This document shows positions 53,359 to 61,711 of a stretch of DNA of 64,000 nt, in pieces. The notes under the pieces are model-generated. The model was not told where the DNA came from, did not search any database, and worked only from the letters and a program-made list of their open reading frames with translations. How positions within the stretch are numbered: position 1 is the stretch's first letter; each line of letters opens with the position of its first letter. The stretch is taken from NCBI GenBank assembly GCA_030622115.1, contig JAUXGN010000010.1:1-64000 (forward strand). Reading direction: 5' to 3'. Origin of the DNA: Candidatus Eiseniibacteriota bacterium. Lineage in GTDB: Bacteria; Joyebacterota; Joyebacteria; Joyebacterales; Joyebacteraceae. Made by a program: the position numbers and the translations under genes.

Positions 53359-54555
53359 TCAGTCTCGGCTCCCTCGAGAACTCAAGGCATAGAACACAAG
53401 TCCGGCGGCCGATGCCGCACCGCCGAGGATGAAGGGCCAAGTATGGCCGCGTTGCCACAGAAGGCCGCCCAGGAAGGGAGCCGGGATCGTGGCCAGACCG
53501 CGAATGAGATAGTAGAAGCCGATGACGCGACCGCGGTGTGACTCCGCAGCGAGATCGACGATTCGAGCCTTCCTCGCCGGTTCTCCGACTTCGCGCAGCC
53601 CTGCTATCATGAATGCGACAAAGAGCCAACCCGCTGGAAGAACAACAAGACTGACGGGGAAGAGCGCAAAGAGCGCGAACGTGGCAAAGATGAACGGCTT
53701 GCGACCGTACCGGTCCGCGAGGCGTGCTGCAGGTATGTAGCAAGCGATCGCCGTCAACATCTGCAGTGAAGTGAGCGCCCCGAACTCGAGTGGGCTCTTG
53801 CCGCGAACGTCGAGCACCAGAAGCACCACGTAGATGGCGGCCAGATTCGAACCGAACCGAACCAGGCAATCAGTCAGAAGCAGACGTCTGAGCGTACCGG
53901 GCATCATGTGCCATACGGACTTCCCCTTCTCTCCCCGGGGTTCCGAGTTCGGAGGAGGAAGCCGATAGTAGCAGGATTGGAGATAGATGGCGACCAGCGC
54001 GAACAGGATGGAGATCGCAAACCCTATGTGCATGCCCGATGAGAATCCGAGGCGCTTGAGTAGATATCCTCCGATCGGCGGCGCGAGGACGATCGGTATG
54101 CGCTTCCAGATCGACTGGACGCTGAACCCCATTGCCCGCTGCGATTTGCTGAGGGTGTCACCTATGAGAGCGAAGACCGCAGGCTGCGACATGCTGCTCC
54201 ACGCAAGCACCAGCACGGACCCAACAATGACGACCTCCCAGCGGTCCGTCACCAGGTACAGCGCGTAGCCGGAAGCAGCGATCAGATTGAACAGAACGAG
54301 CGCGCGCTTGCGGCCCATCCTGTCGGCTAGCCAGCCGCCCGGATACTGGTAGATCGTCTCGACGATTCGCATGAAGGAGCCGTACACACCGATGGCAACG
54401 GCGCCGGCGCCCAGCACTTCGAGGTACTTGGGAATGAAGCGGATCCAGAGCTCTTCACCCATCCCGATCGCCAGAATGGCGCCCAGTAGCACGAGGATGT
54501 TGTGCTCCAGCGCGAAGAACTCCCTCAAGGTCCTGACGGATAGCTTTCGCTGCAT
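53359..54555 (-). CDS. Major facilitator superfamily transporter
   Basis: The 398-residue inner-membrane protein has 12 hydrophobic segments. The MFS loop 2-3 motif appears as GGWLADRMGRKRALVLFNLI, and its repeat in the second half as AARLADRYGRKPFIFATFA. A GLREVGEPARKARIVDLA segment resembles multidrug and sugar exporters. Substrate is unknown. ATG 54555 is preferred over 54570 because the earlier codon has no ribosome site. Confidence 0.92.
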   Translation of the reverse strand: MQRKLSVRTLREFFALEHNILVLLGAILAIGMGEELWIRFIPKYLEVLGAGAVAIGVYGSFMRIVETIYQYPGGWLADRMGRKRALVLFNLIAASGYALYLVTDRWEVVIVGSVLVLAWSSMSQPAVFALIGDTLSKSQRAMGFSVQSIWKRIPIVLAPPIGGYLLKRLGFSSGMHIGFAISILFALVAIYLQSCYYRLPPPNSEPRGEKGKSVWHMMPGTLRRLLLTDCLVRFGSNLAAIYVVLLVLDVRGKSPLEFGALTSLQMLTAIACYIPAARLADRYGRKPFIFATFALFALFPVSLVVLPAGWLFVAFMIAGLREVGEPARKARIVDLAAESHRGRVIGFYYLIRGLATIPAPFLGGLLWQRGHTWPFILGGAASAAGLVFYALSSRGSRD

Positions 54556-54637
54556 GACGCGGCGCCCCATCCACTGAGACGTGCTGGCGGGTCGAATACA
54601 GTAATCTCAACACACCAAGCGCGTTTTGTCCGCAAAT

Positions 54638-55234
54638 CTATCCGGCCGACCTCATGAACTGAGCCACTCCGGTCATGATCATCTGGATCGCGATGGCCAC
54701 GAGCAGCATCCCCATCAATCGCTCGATCGCGGTCAGCACCTTCTTCCCCAACCGTCTCGCCAGCGCCCCTGAGGTGGCGAGGATCAACCCCGTAAGAAAC
54801 CAGGAGATGGACAGAGCCGCCAGCCATTCCGGCCACCGACCGGGCTCCTTGCTCATGATGAGGAGCACTGCAGCGAGAGCTGACGGACCGGCCACGTAGG
54901 GAATCGCCATCGGTACAATGAACGGCTCTCCCGACGGCGTTTCCTCCGCCAGCCCCCCACCGATCCGTGGAAAGATCATCTTGATCGCAATAAGAAGAAG
55001 AACCGTGCCGCCGGCCGCGCTCAGCGCTGACTCCGAGATCTGGAGCATCTTGAGCACGTGCGACCCCGTGAAGAGGAAGGCGACGAGAACCACGAAGGCG
55101 ATGATGAGTTCGCGGATGATGACGCGGACGTGGCGCCCGCGATCCACTTCGCTGAGCGCAGACATGAAGAGCGGGATATTCCCGAAGGGATCCATCACGA
55201 GAAACAGAAGTGCCGCTGCCGAAAAGACGGTCAT
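54638..55234 (-). CDS. MarC family (UPF0056) membrane protein
   Basis: The 198-residue protein has six membrane segments. MDPFGNIPLFMSALSEVDRGR, ESALSAAGGTVLLLIAIKMIFP, and PMAIPYVAGPSALAAVLLIMS are MarC family signatures. It is named after the mar locus, but the role is unknown. GAGGG lies 6 nt upstream of ATG 55234. Confidence 0.93.
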   Translation of the reverse strand: MTVFSAAALLFLVMDPFGNIPLFMSALSEVDRGRHVRVIIRELIIAFVVLVAFLFTGSHVLKMLQISESALSAAGGTVLLLIAIKMIFPRIGGGLAEETPSGEPFIVPMAIPYVAGPSALAAVLLIMSKEPGRWPEWLAALSISWFLTGLILATSGALARRLGKKVLTAIERLMGMLLVAIAIQMIMTGVAQFMRSAG

Positions 55235-55273
55235 TGCATTCCCTCAATTCTCACGGCTCGCCCTACTGCCGGA

Positions 55274-55687
55274 CTAGGCACCCGGTTTCCTTTCCTCAGC
55301 GGGTCGCCCTCCCGCAATCGTTCCGAGACTCAGCACGTGTATCGTCACGCCGAGTGCGACAGCAAACAGAAGAGAGCGAAGCTGCCACCCGTCAACGACG
55401 ACCAAGGCAGTGTACCCGATGGTTCCCCAGAGCAGCACGAGCGTTACGATCTTGGTCATCCTGGTGGTTGCTCTGTGCTCTCTGTAGTTCTTGATGTACC
55501 TGCCGAACCACCTGTGATTCGTGAGCCACTCGTAGAGCGTATCTGAACTGCGGACGAAGCAGGCGGCTGCAAGCAGCAGGAAGGGAGTGGTAGGAAGAAG
55601 AGGCAGGAAGAGCCCGACAATGCCCAACCCGACTGCCAAGACACCGGCGGACATCAGAAGCAGCTTGCGCAGGCTGGAGCCTGTCAT
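55274..55687 (-). CDS. YbaN/DUF454 family inner-membrane protein
   Basis: The 137-residue protein shows LGIVGLFLPLLPTTPFLLLAAACFVRSSDTLYEWL, the defining DUF454 stretch, and NHRWFGRYIKNYREHRATTRMTKI, followed by two further membrane segments. Function unknown. The start is uncertain: ATG 55687 fits homologues, but no clear Shine-Dalgarno is seen; 55720 is the longest option. It is the last gene of a minus-strand run of small membrane proteins. Confidence 0.88.
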   Translation of the reverse strand: MTGSSLRKLLLMSAGVLAVGLGIVGLFLPLLPTTPFLLLAAACFVRSSDTLYEWLTNHRWFGRYIKNYREHRATTRMTKIVTLVLLWGTIGYTALVVVDGWQLRSLLFAVALGVTIHVLSLGTIAGGRPAEERKPGA

Positions 55688-55733
55688 GGCGCGCCCCATC
55701 GCATCTCTGCTCTCTGCCAAAGCCCATACGTGG

Positions 55734-55829
55734 CTACGCTATCACAGGCGCTCTCGCCTGACACTTCGCCTCAGCGGGATCTGTGTCCCTGAACGGGCAC
55801 TCCCCCTTCAGGTCCCAGCAATTCTTCAT
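55734..55829 (-). CDS. 31-residue Cys-rich small protein (two-CW-like)
   Basis: A 31-codon frame starts at ATG 55829 with AGGAG 6 nt upstream. It reads MKNCWDLKGECPFRDTDPAE and then AKCQARAPVIA. The CW...C...C arrangement (NCWDLKGEC, then KC) recalls the N-terminal metal-binding half of two-CW proteins, whose family members begin NCWEFKKC. It lies between two small membrane-protein genes in the same direction. The peptide is short, so the coding call rests on the ribosome site, spacing and motif. Confidence 0.6.
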   Translation of the reverse strand: MKNCWDLKGECPFRDTDPAEAKCQARAPVIA

Positions 55830-55855
55830 GCTTTCTCCTGCGGCGGGTACGGACG

Positions 55856-56215
55856 CTAGCCAGGCGCCACGGCAGCGTTCGTACGCCTGGTGAGAAGCGC
55901 ATATAGAATGAACAGAATGCCCGGTATCCCGAGCATCGACACGATACCCACCATACTCGTTTCTGCCTCGCCCAGCGTCATCAGGAAAATCACGATGCAC
56001 GCCACGCTGATGCTGCCTCCGACGAGCGGCCATCGCCACGCTACTACGTAGCCCACGCACATCCCTACGGGAAAGAGCGCAAGCAACAAGATCTCGTCGG
56101 ATGTCGGTGGATTCCCCGCATCTCCGATCAGCATGAACGCCATGAGTACGACGATCAGCGTCGCCACGATCCTGGTAGTCCACAGTAGCACACGCAGCCC
56201 CCTAGGCACGTTCAT
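55856..56215 (-). CDS. Small integral membrane protein
   Basis: The 119-residue protein has four membrane segments (VLLWTTRIVATLIVVLMAFML, LALFPVGMCVGYVVAWRW, VGGSISVACIVIFLM, ISMVGIVSMLGIPGILFILYALL). Its first helix and the PPTSDEILLLALFPVGMCVG stretch recur in uncharacterised small membrane proteins of environmental bacteria. ATG 56215 overlaps the stop of the upstream 47-residue gene (ATGA) and has GAGGAG 8 nt upstream. Function unknown. Confidence 0.78.
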   Translation of the reverse strand: MNVPRGLRVLLWTTRIVATLIVVLMAFMLIGDAGNPPTSDEILLLALFPVGMCVGYVVAWRWPLVGGSISVACIVIFLMTLGEAETSMVGIVSMLGIPGILFILYALLTRRTNAAVAPG

Positions 56216-56355
56216 GGCTTCTCTCCTCTCTTTGCATCGCCCCCACTCGTGCTTTCCCCATGCATTAGCACCAAAAGGACACCGAGTAGCAGGAACATGG
56301 CGGCCCGAAGCAGGCCCGCGCCAACGAGAGAACCAGTGTGTCCTCTGTCGGTCAT
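56212..56355 (-). CDS. 47-residue single-pass membrane protein
   Basis: A 47-codon frame starts at ATG 56355 with GGAGG 3-4 nt upstream and ends in a TGA that overlaps the next gene's ATG. It holds one hydrophobic helix (AGLLRAAMFLLLGVLLVLMH) and a charged Gly-rich tail. The strong ribosome site and the ATGA overlap make it likely to be translated, and coupled to the 119-residue membrane protein. No family is recognised. Confidence 0.65.
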   Translation of the reverse strand: MTDRGHTGSLVGAGLLRAAMFLLLGVLLVLMHGESTSGGDAKRGEKP

Positions 56356-56383
56356 GCACCTCCAGAGGACACTCTCCGCGTTA

Positions 56384-57082
56384 TCAGAAGTAGATTGACA
56401 CTCCGGCTCGCACGCCCTTCGAGTCAAACTCGACGCCGTTGCTTGTCCGCTTTGTCGTTCTCGTGTTCTTGTAGGTGCCCCCCACCTCATCCCAGTACTC
56501 TATGACCGTTCCATTGATATATGCAGCGATTGCGCGATACTCGGCATGCAGGGCACACCACTCAGCCGGAGCCCACTGCACTCCGATGACCCCGGACGCA
56601 CCCAGACCAAAGGACATCTTACGAGTTCGGTCGCGCCAGCGGATAGCATCGTCATACGGGCGAAAGCGCGATTCCCCGTACTCCATGCTACGGTAGAAGG
56701 TATGTGGTCCTCCTCCGAAGTACAGCGACACGTCCGAACCGCGATACACGATCCACTCGCAGCTCAAGGAGACACTGTCGTTCCACGTGTGAAATGCCTC
56801 GGAATCAGAGCCCTCGTACTCCCCGGTACCCTGCGCTGCGTGTTCCATCGTGCCGCTGTACACCTCAATCGTTGCGCCGAGTCTCAGGGCAAGGTCCGTT
56901 GAGAGAAAGCGCTGATACGAGATCGTCCCCTCCATGAAGCTCGAGGGCTCGAAACCACTGCCCACTCCGAATTGGAGTGCATTGCCGGTCGGTCGCTCAC
57001 CAGCGACACCCGTCGCAGGCTGCAAGCATAGGACCGCGAACAGCAGCAGACATACGAGACTGATGCGAGATCTCCTCTCCAT
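56384..57082 (-). CDS. Outer-membrane beta-barrel protein (paralogue 2)
   Basis: The 232-residue protein has a signal peptide (1-29, ending GVAGE-like cleavage) and alternating beta-strand pattern. Strands include FLSTDLALRLGATIE, CEWIVYRGSDVSLYFGGGPH and GVQWAPAEWCALHAEYRA; it ends VRAGVSIYF, aromatic as in barrels. It resembles small OmpW-type or opacity-type barrels. It is a recent tandem duplicate of the upstream gene. ATG 57082 begins the signal sequence. Confidence 0.82.
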   Translation of the reverse strand: MERRSRISLVCLLLFAVLCLQPATGVAGERPTGNALQFGVGSGFEPSSFMEGTISYQRFLSTDLALRLGATIEVYSGTMEHAAQGTGEYEGSDSEAFHTWNDSVSLSCEWIVYRGSDVSLYFGGGPHTFYRSMEYGESRFRPYDDAIRWRDRTRKMSFGLGASGVIGVQWAPAEWCALHAEYRAIAAYINGTVIEYWDEVGGTYKNTRTTKRTSNGVEFDSKGVRAGVSIYF

Positions 57083-57120
57083 TCTTGGACTATCTCCTTT
57101 CCCCAACACACCTCGCATCA

Positions 57121-57834
57121 TCAGAAGTAGATTGACACTCCGGCTCGCACGCCCTCCGAATCGAACTCGACGCCACTACTCGTGCATATCTCGTCACGGG
57201 TGTAGTCGTCGGATCCACCTGTCCTCTCCTGGAATTCGCTGTCCTCCTCCATGACGTAAGCGGCGACGGCTCGATACTCGACATGCAGGGCACACCAGGC
57301 AGCCGGCGCCCATTGCACTCCGACGACTCCGGTCGCGCCCAGGCCAAGAGACCTGTTACGGTATCGGGTGCTCCTGTAGCTAATAGCATCACTCGAGAAG
57401 GAGAAGCTCGAGTACGCGTCCTGCTTGGTTGCGACGGAGACATGCGGTCCCCCGCCGAAGTACAGCGACACGTCCGAACCCCGGTACACGAGCCACTCGC
57501 AACTGAGAGAGGCCTTGTTGTCCCACTCCTCAAGTGCGCCGGAACTGGAGCCATCGTATTGCCCAGTACCTTCTGCCGTTTCCTCCTGTGTATCGTAGGC
57601 AAGTTCAATCGTCGCGCCGAGTCTCAAAGCAAGGTCCTTTGAGAGGAAGCGCTGATAGCAGATGGTCGCCCCCCCGAAGTCCGAGAGGCTGAAACTACTG
57701 CCGATACCGAATTGAAGTGCAGTGCCGGCCGGTCGCTCACCGGCGACACTCAGCGCGGGCAGCAAACACAAGACCGAGAACAACAGCGCACATGCAACAG
57801 TGATGCGAACTCTAGTGCGGACTCTCTTCACCAT
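57121..57834 (-). CDS. Outer-membrane beta-barrel protein (paralogue 1)
   Basis: The 237-residue protein starts at ATG 57834, with a signal peptide (about 1-32, ending LSVAG). It shares FLSKDLALRLGATIE, CEWLVYRGSDVSLYFGGGPH, GVQWAPAAWCALHVEYRA and the terminal VRAGVSIYF with its downstream paralogue. The loops (ETAEGTGQYDGSSSG; DAYSSFSFSSDA) differ, as expected for surface loops. The 3' ends of the two genes are nearly identical at DNA level over more than 30 bp. Confidence 0.82.
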   Translation of the reverse strand: MVKRVRTRVRITVACALLFSVLCLLPALSVAGERPAGTALQFGIGSSFSLSDFGGATICYQRFLSKDLALRLGATIELAYDTQEETAEGTGQYDGSSSGALEEWDNKASLSCEWLVYRGSDVSLYFGGGPHVSVATKQDAYSSFSFSSDAISYRSTRYRNRSLGLGATGVVGVQWAPAAWCALHVEYRAVAAYVMEEDSEFQERTGGSDDYTRDEICTSSGVEFDSEGVRAGVSIYF

Positions 57835-57889
57835 CTCCGGGTCATCTCCTCTCTCCGCCGGCTTCCTCGCTGCCGGACCCTGAGTATGA

Positions 57890-59062
57890 CTACCTCAGGT
57901 GTCTCCAGCGTCGGTGAATCCCGGCGTCCTGCGCGATCCCCTGGTTGAACTCATCAACTGAAGCCTGGCGAAAACCGGCGTTCGGACTCCCCGCCCTCGC
58001 CCGCTCAAGATTGCTCTCGTTCACCCAATTGGGAATGGGTGTGACACCTGCATACTCCGAAATCGGCTTCGCATATATCCAGCCGTCACAGAAATCCGCC
58101 AGCCTGAAATCCTCGTATCCGTGGCGGTAGACGGCGTCCTCGATGCGAAGCTCCCCGAACGGACCTCCATCAAGATCGAACCCCACCGAGCGTGGGCCCT
58201 CTGCGAGCATAAGGGCGTCGATGACGCCGTCGGCGGGATGACGCATGCGCGAACTGTACCCATCCGGCCCATTCCATGGAGCATGCAGAAAGACGGTCAC
58301 TGCACGTTTGCCTAGCTCGGCGAAGACGTGATTCCCACAACGCAGACTGTGGTCGAAATGACTGAACTCACCCTGATTGACTATTGGCTGGCGGTACTCG
58401 CTGAAAGCGTGATGAATGCCGCAGTGCACGACCACCTTCTCGCCCGAGCGCACGGCATCGAGAATCACGGCCGCCCAGTGCTCCTCTCCTCCACCACGCC
58501 ACACTCGTCGCATGACCCTTCCATCCTCCCGATCTGCATCGGACGTGATGTGGCTCCAGTCAGGGGAATCGTTCATTCCAAGAATTCTGAACCTCGGAGC
58601 TCCTTCGGGCAGTCCCTGGTTCAACATCCATGCGGACCGGTAGACGTCGACGTACTCACGGTAGCCCCACCAGACGAATTGCCTGAAGACGATCTCCCTC
58701 GCCAGTTCCTCGTTCCACTCCGGCGCAAGAAGCAGCGAGTCAATCAGCGGCTGATCCTCCCGCCGACCGAACTCCGTCGCGAGAATGCGCACGTCCGCCT
58801 CGTAGAGCGGTTTGACCAGTGACTGCACAAGAAGCACATCATGCTTCACCCTGTGCTGCTCGCCGAGGAAGACGACATCGTGGTCCGAGAAGAGCCCGAC
58901 CACATAGTCCTCCGGCGTCTCCCCCTCCACGTCGAGCCAAGCAGCCAGCTCCGACTCAAGCGCGGGCTCGATAGACGGCGGGTCCTGCGGCTGCGACTCG
59001 CCGACCGAGCATCCGGCAAGCACGAGAAAACTGATGAGCACCAGGCACGCTACAACTCTCAT
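57890..59062 (-). CDS. ChaN-family (Tiki-like) lipoprotein
   Basis: The 390-residue protein starts at ATG 59062 (AAGGAGG 6 nt upstream) with lipobox LVLAGC at residue 17. The Tiki/ChaN/EreA-like core is visible: VVFLGEQHRVKHDVLLVQSLVKPLYE, ILATEFGRREDQPLIDSLL, RILGMNDSPDW and VVVHCGIHHAFSEYRQPI. Conserved His/Glu in GEQH and HCGIHH are candidate metal or heme ligands. Family members bind heme for uptake or act as metallopeptidases. The exact activity is not clear. Confidence 0.82.
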   Translation of the reverse strand: MRVVACLVLISFLVLAGCSVGESQPQDPPSIEPALESELAAWLDVEGETPEDYVVGLFSDHDVVFLGEQHRVKHDVLLVQSLVKPLYEADVRILATEFGRREDQPLIDSLLLAPEWNEELAREIVFRQFVWWGYREYVDVYRSAWMLNQGLPEGAPRFRILGMNDSPDWSHITSDADREDGRVMRRVWRGGGEEHWAAVILDAVRSGEKVVVHCGIHHAFSEYRQPIVNQGEFSHFDHSLRCGNHVFAELGKRAVTVFLHAPWNGPDGYSSRMRHPADGVIDALMLAEGPRSVGFDLDGGPFGELRIEDAVYRHGYEDFRLADFCDGWIYAKPISEYAGVTPIPNWVNESNLERARAGSPNAGFRQASVDEFNQGIAQDAGIHRRWRHLR

Positions 59063-59400
59063 ACCGTCCTCCTTGCGATGCATACCACACACACACAAAT
59101 CCATCCAGCATGTGTATTGGCTAGGCAGCACTCAGATCTGCTGTGCAGTGCGGGCATCGCACGGCCTTCAGATGAAGACGCCGTAGTTGATCGAAACCGC
59201 TCCTGCAGCTTGGGCATCAGCCAGTGTTGCGTACGGCCCAAGCGTCGAGCCGGGTGGCGCCCGATTGACCACATATCACTCTGATTCCAGTTACGCGATC
59301 ACCGAAGCGAATCCCCCCAGCGAGGCAGCGACGAGGACCGACCCGAGTATACTGGACACAGGAAGATTGTCCACAACGCGAAGACCCTCTTCGATCTGAT

Positions 59401-59853
59401 TCAGTCGTACGCTTTGCGTGTCGCCTCGTCCGTCATTGTCGGCTCGATAATCAACTTCCACGACTCCGCTTTCCACGTCCCGAGCGTTCTGTGCATTGCA
59501 AGATACTTGGCGGGGATGGGATGTGTTCCAACGACTACCTTCACACCGTGCCGAGCCTCCAGAAAGGCCTTGAACGTACGAATGTTCGGACACGGCGGGT
59601 ACCCGACAATGAGGCCCGTTGCGAGATGTATCACCTCAGCCCCGTTCTTGACCATCTCGTCTCCCGCATACTCAACATTGCCGCCGGGGCACCCATCGCA
59701 CGTTGTGTACCCGACCAGCTCCACGTCCCTATCCGCGTAGACGCTGAATGCGCCCTCTTTGTTCTTCAGTGCCCTGAAACATTTGCCACCCGCACAACGG
59801 CGGTACCGGTCGCAGATGATGATCCCTATCTTGATCTTGTTCGACACGGCCAT
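59401..59853 (-). CDS. CGGC domain-containing protein
   Basis: The 150-residue protein shows IGIIICDRYRRCAGGKCFRALKNKEGAF, VELVGYTTCDGCPGGNVEYAGDEMVKNGAEVIHLATG, and CPNIRTFKAFLEARHGVKVVVGTHPIPAKYL, which match the CGGC domain: several cysteines likely to bind a metal. It is common in anaerobes; the function is unknown. ATG 59853 was chosen; a TTG at 59865 overlapping the upstream remnant's stop is an alternative. The region 59063-59400 between it and the ChaN gene shows no gene. Confidence 0.88.
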   Translation of the reverse strand: MAVSNKIKIGIIICDRYRRCAGGKCFRALKNKEGAFSVYADRDVELVGYTTCDGCPGGNVEYAGDEMVKNGAEVIHLATGLIVGYPPCPNIRTFKAFLEARHGVKVVVGTHPIPAKYLAMHRTLGTWKAESWKLIIEPTMTDEATRKAYD

Positions 59854-59861
59854 CCCCTCAG

Positions 59862-60199
59862 TCAATCGCTAAAGCCAGGTTCGCTCAATCTCGAGACAAG
59901 TTCCTCGGCCCACCGTCTCGCGATCTCCGGGTCAGTTGTGTCCTCGAGCTTGCCTCCGGGCCCCGGTTTCTTCCCTGGAAACGCATCGTACATGATGGGA
60001 CCCAGCTCGTACTTCTCCACAAGCGGCTTGAGAAACTTCGTCTTCGACTTCTCCGCACTTTCAACCGCCATCCCGCTGGAAAGGAAGATGGCCAGTCGTT
60101 TCCCCTTGAGGTCCTTTCGCCGAAGGAACTGCTTGCCTTTTCGGTACACCATGCCGATCCGCCTGCGCTGATGTAGGCGATCAGTGTCCTTTTCTGCAT
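59862..60199 (-). pseudogene. Flavodoxin-domain protein remnant with internal deletion and frameshift
   Basis: ATG 60199 begins MQKRTLIAYIS, the first strand of a flavodoxin. A different frame then carries GMVYRKGKQFLRRKDLKGKRLAIFLSSG, KSKTKFLKPLVEKYELGPIMYDAFPGK and EIARRWAEELVSRL, the C-terminal half. The FMN phosphate loop and about 60 residues between are missing, and the join is out of frame. It lies immediately upstream of the CGGC gene; the stop (TGA) overlaps that gene's TTG. Confidence 0.78.
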
Positions 60200-60249
60200 C
60201 TCTCATCTATCCCGTGATCCGGTCACCGCGGTCCAGCAACCGCACAACC

Positions 60250-61248
60250 CTACCGTACGACAAGTTCAACGCGCCGGTTGAGCCTTCGCCCTTCCTCGGT
60301 CGCGTTCGACGCCACGGGCGCCAGCGGACCAACACCGTGAGCGCTGACTCTCCCGGCATCGATGCCGGCGTCCGAAACGAGTGCTGTGATCACAGCAGCA
60401 GCCCGATCGCGAGAGAGACTCATGTTCGAGTCCAAGCCACCGACATTATCTGTGTGACCCACGATGTACAGATTGAGATCGGCGTCTTCGCGGAGAGCCG
60501 CTGCTACCTCGTCGAGGACGGCGGCCGACTCGGGCTTGAGTTCGGCCGTGCCTGTATCGAAGAGAACCCCGTAGAGGGCAACGTGTCCGGTCTTGGCGAT
60601 GTTGTCCGCTATTGCGCCGGCATTCACCGTGATGAGCCCCGTCTCCATCGGCTCTATCTCGATTACATCAAACTGCACGAGCGGCTGATCAGAAAGATCG
60701 TAGGCGCCGACCACAGCGACCAGAAGCGATACGTAGACGTCGCCTTCCGGGCGTGCGAGCTTCCCCGACAGGTAGCGCGTGGACGGTTCAGTTGCTGAGG
60801 AAAGGAAGTTTGGATCCGGCTCGAACCTGTTGACGTCGTGATACAGGATCGCAGGCCAGTACTCGTGGAGGTCCTTCCCCTTCGCCTGGAAGAGTATCTC
60901 GAAGCCGGCCGTCTTCATGGCTGTCTCGTAGTTCCGGAAGATCTCGAGGGTCGAGCGGTCGGATGAGATACCCCCGTACTGAATCCGGGTTACTCTCCCT
61001 TCCAGGTCCAGGCTCTCGGTCAGCGACTCGCCATCGTCGCCGATGCCGCTGCCCACGGGGAGCACGTATTCGTCGAAGCTGCGCACGGAGTATGCGGCGA
61101 TGATCGCCCCGGGGAAGCGCGAGAACATGGGATGGTCCTGACTGCCCTCAACCTCGACTTCCGTCCACTGGAATTCTGCCGGGACGGGACTCGCACACAG
61201 AAGCACGATCGCAATCAAACACAAGAGCGTCCAGTTCTTGGTCTTCAT
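60250..61248 (-). CDS. OmpA-family protein with DUF4892-like N-terminal domain
   Basis: The 332-residue protein has a signal peptide (1-25, ending PVPAE) and AGGAGG upstream of ATG 61248. The N-terminal 170 residues (HPMFSRFPGAIIAAYSVRSFDEYVLP, LEGRVTRIQYG, LEIFRNYETAMKTAGFEILF) match DUF4892, found in surface proteins. The C-terminal OmpA domain (about 215-332) binds peptidoglycan: GVLFDTGTAELKPESAAVL, IVGHTDNVGG, LSRDRAAAVITALVS, and GRRLNRRVELV. It probably links the outer membrane to the cell wall. Confidence 0.92.
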   Translation of the reverse strand: MKTKNWTLLCLIAIVLLCASPVPAEFQWTEVEVEGSQDHPMFSRFPGAIIAAYSVRSFDEYVLPVGSGIGDDGESLTESLDLEGRVTRIQYGGISSDRSTLEIFRNYETAMKTAGFEILFQAKGKDLHEYWPAILYHDVNRFEPDPNFLSSATEPSTRYLSGKLARPEGDVYVSLLVAVVGAYDLSDQPLVQFDVIEIEPMETGLITVNAGAIADNIAKTGHVALYGVLFDTGTAELKPESAAVLDEVAAALREDADLNLYIVGHTDNVGGLDSNMSLSRDRAAAVITALVSDAGIDAGRVSAHGVGPLAPVASNATEEGRRLNRRVELVVR

Positions 61249-61405
61249 GACTATGCACCTCCTCCTTTGCAGCGGTCTCTGGTGACCGTCTGGTCAAGCC
61301 GGTACGTGGCCTTCATCACTGCGACGGCCAGGTACATTGAACTCAGAAACGACGTCCCAAGCGTCGGCACTTCGCCAGGAGAGCGTCGGAATGCCTCGCG
61401 GACTC

Positions 61406-61516
61406 TCACCCATGAAGACCGGGACATGTGGCCTCAAATCCCTCAGCCACACTTCTCAAGAGCGTGGCCACGGTACCACTCCTGCGGGGACTACCGTTCA
61501 AGATGAGGGTCTTCAT
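61406..61516 (-). pseudogene. NADPH-dependent FMN reductase-like remnant (N-terminus only)
   Basis: ATG 61516, with GGAGGAGG at good spacing, starts MKTLILNGSPRRSGTVATLL and continues RSVAEGFEATCPGLHG before a TGA. The LNGSPR..GT..TLL pattern is the FMN phosphate loop of flavodoxin/NADPH-dependent FMN reductase proteins, normally about 180 residues long. I cannot match the following sequence to the rest of the fold. 61249-61405 holds only the ribosome site of the OmpA-like gene. Confidence 0.7.
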
Positions 61517-61665
61517 CGCGCTCCTCCTCCGCAAGTCTCCTCACGTCGTCCGCGCCCAGTCGCGATGTATGCACGGAGCACTGAATCATACTCCACTGGT
61601 TGCGACCGCTTCAAGCTCGACGGCCGCCCAGAATTCAGTGTGTCGATTCGCCGGGGCCGGCCTCA

Positions 61666-61695
61666 TTGATTGTCGAGCCACTATTGTGGTATAGA
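61666..61695 (+). promoter_or_regulatory. Promoter-like element with extended -10
   Basis: TTGATT (61666-61671) and TATAGA (61690-61695) are spaced by 18 bp with TGG before the -10. It shares TTGTGGTATA with the promoter at 15005. It precedes the beta-helix remnant, whose own signal peptide is lost, so this could be its original promoter left after a deletion. Confidence 0.4.
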
Positions 61696-61711
61696 AGGTG
61701 TATGTGTTAAG

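Noticed and set aside
59063-59400. Possible small membrane peptide (SSILGSVLVAASLGGFASVIA) on the minus strand
   Set aside because: No start codon with a ribosome site, and no family resemblance; treated as non-coding.
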